DNA from: Cerrena zonata
Lineage: Eukaryota > Basidiomycota > Agaricomycetes > Polyporales > Cerrenaceae
DNA: 64,000 nucleotides
Direction of reading: 5' to 3'
Assembly: GCA_038087015.1 (NCBI GenBank)
Contig: JASBNA010000005.1
Span: forward strand, 1,426,001-1,490,000
Shown: in pieces, positions 60,501-64,000 of the stretch
How positions within the stretch are numbered: the first letter of the stretch is position 1
Layout: each line of letters begins with the position of its first letter
Notes under the pieces: generated by a model
The model's database searches: none
What the model was told of the DNA's origin: nothing
What the model saw: the letters and a program-made list of their open reading frames with translations, nothing else
Program-made: the position numbers and the translations under genes

Positions 60501-63500
60501 TTTGAACAGCTTTCGTACGATGCACCAGCGCACACAAGTCCCGAATGTCCGGGATTGTGCATGGATACAAAATGAATCGCAACCGTTGTGTTGGGAACCA
60601 TCAAAAAGGGAGCGGAAGATCTACCCTGGAATCGCGGAATGATCTTTGAGCCCTAGCCTTTCCAAGTCGGGAGAAGAGGTATAAACCATGCTGTCCCCGG
60701 CAATCGCATCCAAACATGGAAGTCGTTATCCCACAACGCTGCAGATAAAGGTTAGAATAACAGAGATCGACTGTGTTTTTTAATGAACGCGAGGCTGACC
60801 TTTCTGATCGGTGCGGCATTCGATGATGCAATGTCGTCTTGCGTGCTCCTCTTCTATCACAAGAGAACTGTTCTGAGCAGCTTGAGGGCAGTAATAAGCA
60901 ACATGCATCGCAAGCACGCAAGCAGACAGGCACATGAACCTTGCATGAACCTTAATCTAATTATCTGAGGGTTTCCGTGAAAGGGCTCTCAGTAAGCGAC
61001 TATGATAGGCACCAGTTGGAGCTGTGATCAGAAGGAGTGGTGCTCTAAACCTAAGAGCATATCTCCGTAAGGTAGAATTACCACATACACACTGTAACAT
61101 CTCTCAATTAGAGAACACGGCCGGAATGACTTATGCAAGGCCATGATAGGCCTTCAAACATGATTGGCCGAGACCGAATGGTGGCTGGATGGATGACGAT
61201 TGGACGAGTATCGCTTGGAGAATGTGATTGGCTCCGCACAGGCGAACGAAATTGATTGGTTGATACGATGGTCGGGATGAGGTGGTTGGTTGTGCTGAGG
61301 ATGAGCGTTGAGTTAGATGACTTTGCTACTTATTTCGAGTTACTTTCCTGAAGAAAGAAAGACTCGTTCCTTCATTTCTGGCTATTCAACGTTGAGTGTC
61401 TAAGTATCATGAGGACACATAGTAAATTGTTGATTTATTGGACATATAATTACCGTTTAATAACGAAATCCTACAAGGTGGCAGGCCCACTTCAAGTTTC
61501 AAGGCACCATTGAGTATGGGATCCGGACGGGATACCGTACAAGTACAATCCGGATCTGTCAACAAGAGAACAGATATCCCAAGCGAAGTAAAACCGAATA
61601 CAGGCACTCTCGGTTACCCAGCCTATTAAAGCTGAATCTTCAGCACGACATTGAGGGGAGGCCGAGCCTGGCCGAACTCACATATCTCGAAATAATCTTG
61701 ATACAGCTGTGCCACAGGGCAGATGACGTAGTATTTCAGACATATACGGAACGACTGGCAACTAGCATCACGGTGAAGGGCGGGATTCAGGCACATACAG
61801 ACCAGATAGACGGTTATCGTCTAGACTGAAAGGACGGAGATCAAGATCGCAGGGAACCAAAGAAAGACATTCGAGATCCAAAGAACTCGAAAAGGAAGTT
61901 CCTTGCACTCGTTCGGACCAGTATCCTTTGTCGTTTAGCAAAACGATCTTCGCTCGACAACCACGAAGCTGATTCACACACCGTATATAGCACCACCCGC
62001 TCCAAAAACAACCCCCAAATCCAAAACTCCATTCCCAACTTCCAAAAAGAAAAACTCACCCAAGAAGACCGATCAAATAGTCTTGTTTCCATCACGATAG
62101 GATGAGGAAAGCGAACGTCCTGGAATAGGTTCGTAGGGTTCGTGAGCTTGGGGGCCGAGGACGCCGGATGTTTGGATGTCACGTTGGACAGGACAGGGAC
62201 AGGAAGACAGGGAGGATATGAGCGTGGGTATGCACGGAGGTGGAGGTTTTCTGTAGAGGTTCAATACCAGGGAAGTCGTTGTCATGTTTTCCCTGTATGC
62301 CAATGAAAGGTGTCGAGATCAAACAAGATTAGATATCACCAATGTTGACTTGACATAGCGTATGTTGTTCTTCGGCAAACTCCCCACAGTGTGCCTGGTG
62401 GGACATGATACGAGTGTAGCTGGATCGACTTGGCAAACAGGAGTGGAGTGAGAGTGTAGTCGTATTCGCATTCATATTCGTCATAGGTACGAAGGGCTGT
62501 GCGTGTATTAGACAGAGTCAGGACGTAGTGATTTTTGGAAGGAGGTAGGAAATAACATTTGGGTTACGACCAGAATTAGAACACGGACATAACTGCGTTC
62601 ATGAATTGCAGCGTAATTTCATATATTCATATCTCTGTACAAACGGTGATACGTGAGATCCCAATATGCCAATCTGAGAGAGCATGTATGACAGAGAGAC
62701 TATTCCTTAAGAGATGTATTGTTGGGAAGAACGCAGGTGATCGCCAACCACTTGTTGAATCGAAAGTATGGACGACATCCAATTAGTTCAGAAACTTCCT
62801 GACAACCGTCCCTAACGTGAGATGAAGCCTTTCTACAACAGAGTGATAAGATTCACCTTTAACTAGTACGTGGAATACAAACGGCGCAGGTATTCGTCAC
62901 AGGCACGAGAGGCGGTGAACGTCGGGCATAGTCAATACCAAGGGCGACCGCGAGACGATAGGGAATAGAGAGGAGCGTCGAAATAGACCACGGATACGGT
63001 TGCCTTCATAAAGCAAGAAATGAATATTCGTAGGTCGGTCTATTGCAACGGTCGGCGGATGCATTCACCAATGGTAGCGGACGAGGGTTTGCCAGATCCC
63101 AAGACGCGATCCTTCGAGGATAGAAAGGATATGAGTGTGTGTATGCACGGAGGTGTTGATTTCTGTAGAGATCCAAAACCAGGGATGGACCTCATTATCA
63201 TGTTGTCCCTGTGTATCAATGGAAGATGTCGAGAGATTCGATAATGAACGTCGACTTTCGGCAAACTCGTGCCTGATACGAACGTAGTTGAGTCGACTTG
63301 GCAAATAGGAATTGTACGAGAGGCAGTGCAAGTAGAGCCTCGTCCTATCGCTTTGCAGGAGTAGAAGGGACCAAATTAGAACGCGGAGATAGCTGTAGGC
63401 ACTATTGAGTGGGAAGAGGAGGCCGCGGTTTTGAATGACATCCAATGTTTCGAAGACCAAGCTTAGTGTGAGATGATAAGAGAGTGAAATATATTTGAAC

Positions 63501-64000
63501 GATAAGACCCCACTTTGTAACTAGTGGATTAAGTCAATTGAATAAGAGGGATTCGTCACAGGCACGAGAGGCGGTGAATGTTAGGCATAGGCAAGACCAG
63601 GGGAAGCCGCGGGACGAGAGTAGCATGAAAATAGAGCTCGGATACGGTTGTCTTTCATAAAACGAGATATAAATATATGAATGTCGGTGGGTTAGTCTAT
63701 ATGCATGCGAGTTCCTAGTACGCGGTCCACCGAGGATAGGAGATACGAGCGTGTGTATGCACGGAGGTGTTGGTTTTTGTGGATCTTCGAAAGCAGGAAG
63801 GTCGTTAGCATGTTTTCCTGTGTGCTGCTGGAAGATGTCGAGAGATTCGAGGATGAATGTTGACTTGACATAAACGTCATGCGGTCTTTCGGGAAGTGTC
63901 CAACAGCGTATTCAGAACACGGACATAGCTGTACGAAGACAGAGAGACGAAGAGTGTTTTCTGGGAAGAACGCGGGTTTGAACGACGTCCAATGTGTTTG
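60501..64000 (+). repeat. Segmental tandem duplication, copy 3 (5' part, runs off the window)
   Basis: The sequence repeats copy 2 at a constant offset of 20281 from about 40681/60962 to about 43667/63948. Every open frame of 60 codons or more in this stretch is identical in both. Only the first 400 bp differ at scattered sites, plus one deletion of about 10 bp after 63948. No gene is recognised within it. Confidence 0.93.
61162..61259 (-). promoter_or_regulatory. Cluster of four CCAAT boxes (copy 3)
   Basis: GATTGG at 61162, 61198, 61226 and 61254, with the same spacing as the other copies. Confidence 0.55.

Noticed and set aside
18820..64000. A large transposon (LTR, Helitron, Crypton or DNA type) as the basis of the 20-kb unit
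   Set aside because: No reverse transcriptase, integrase, helicase or transposase frame was recognised, and no terminal inverted repeats or LTRs were seen at the unit edges. It cannot be fully excluded without searches.

Overview
The window looks like nuclear DNA of a basidiomycete fungus (Agaricomycotina). The evidence is short GT-AG introns (mostly 40-75 nt), intron-dense genes, and typical gene families: MYND-finger paralogs, an OPT transporter N-terminus with a disordered Ser/Pro leader, a DUF4203/TM198-like membrane protein, and the RGTxDLIWTCL-type integral membrane family. No rRNA, tRNA, CRISPR array, reverse transcriptase, integrase or transposase was recognised. All gene models were built by hand from reading frames and splice signals.

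Region 1 (1-18.5 kb) is an ordinary, mostly single-copy gene block. In order it holds: the 5' part of a membrane protein gene (-), a truncated MYND fragment (+), a ten-exon augmin subunit 3 (HAUS3-like) gene (-), a four-exon TM198-like gene (+), a four-exon membrane-anchored DnaJ protein (-), the KDEL receptor ERD2 (+), an L-type lectin cargo receptor of the EMP47/VIP36 type (+), and two tandem MYND-finger genes (+). The second MYND gene carries a frameshift. ERD2 and the lectin are neighbours on one strand, and both act in ER-Golgi sorting.

Region 2 (about 18.8 kb to the window end) is a tandem segmental duplication with a unit of about 20-21 kb. Copy 1 spans about 18.82-40.25 kb, copy 2 about 40.25-60.50 kb, and copy 3 starts at about 60.50 kb and runs off the window. 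Each full unit carries, left to right: (a) a conserved CCAAT-box cluster; (b) an array of diverged modules of about 0.5-0.6 kb; (c) a pyrimidine-rich promoter and the first two exons of an oligopeptide transporter gene that then breaks off; (d) about 6 kb of decayed sequence of unknown origin with internal repeats; (e) a decayed Cys-rich gene; (f) an intact two-exon gene for a 243-aa protein with a basic patch and an acidic tail; (g) a candidate nine-exon gene of unknown function that stays open in both copies; (h) an array of intron/exon-like modules, ending in a repeat of about 220 bp whose copy number differs between units.

Divergence between units is patchy. Copies 2 and 3 look identical over about 3 kb. 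Copies 1 and 2 are nearly identical around 35-39 kb but clearly diverged, with large indels, at 19-23 kb and 28-33 kb. The unit looks like an accessory region that is still rearranging, with most of its genes dying and a few held open.
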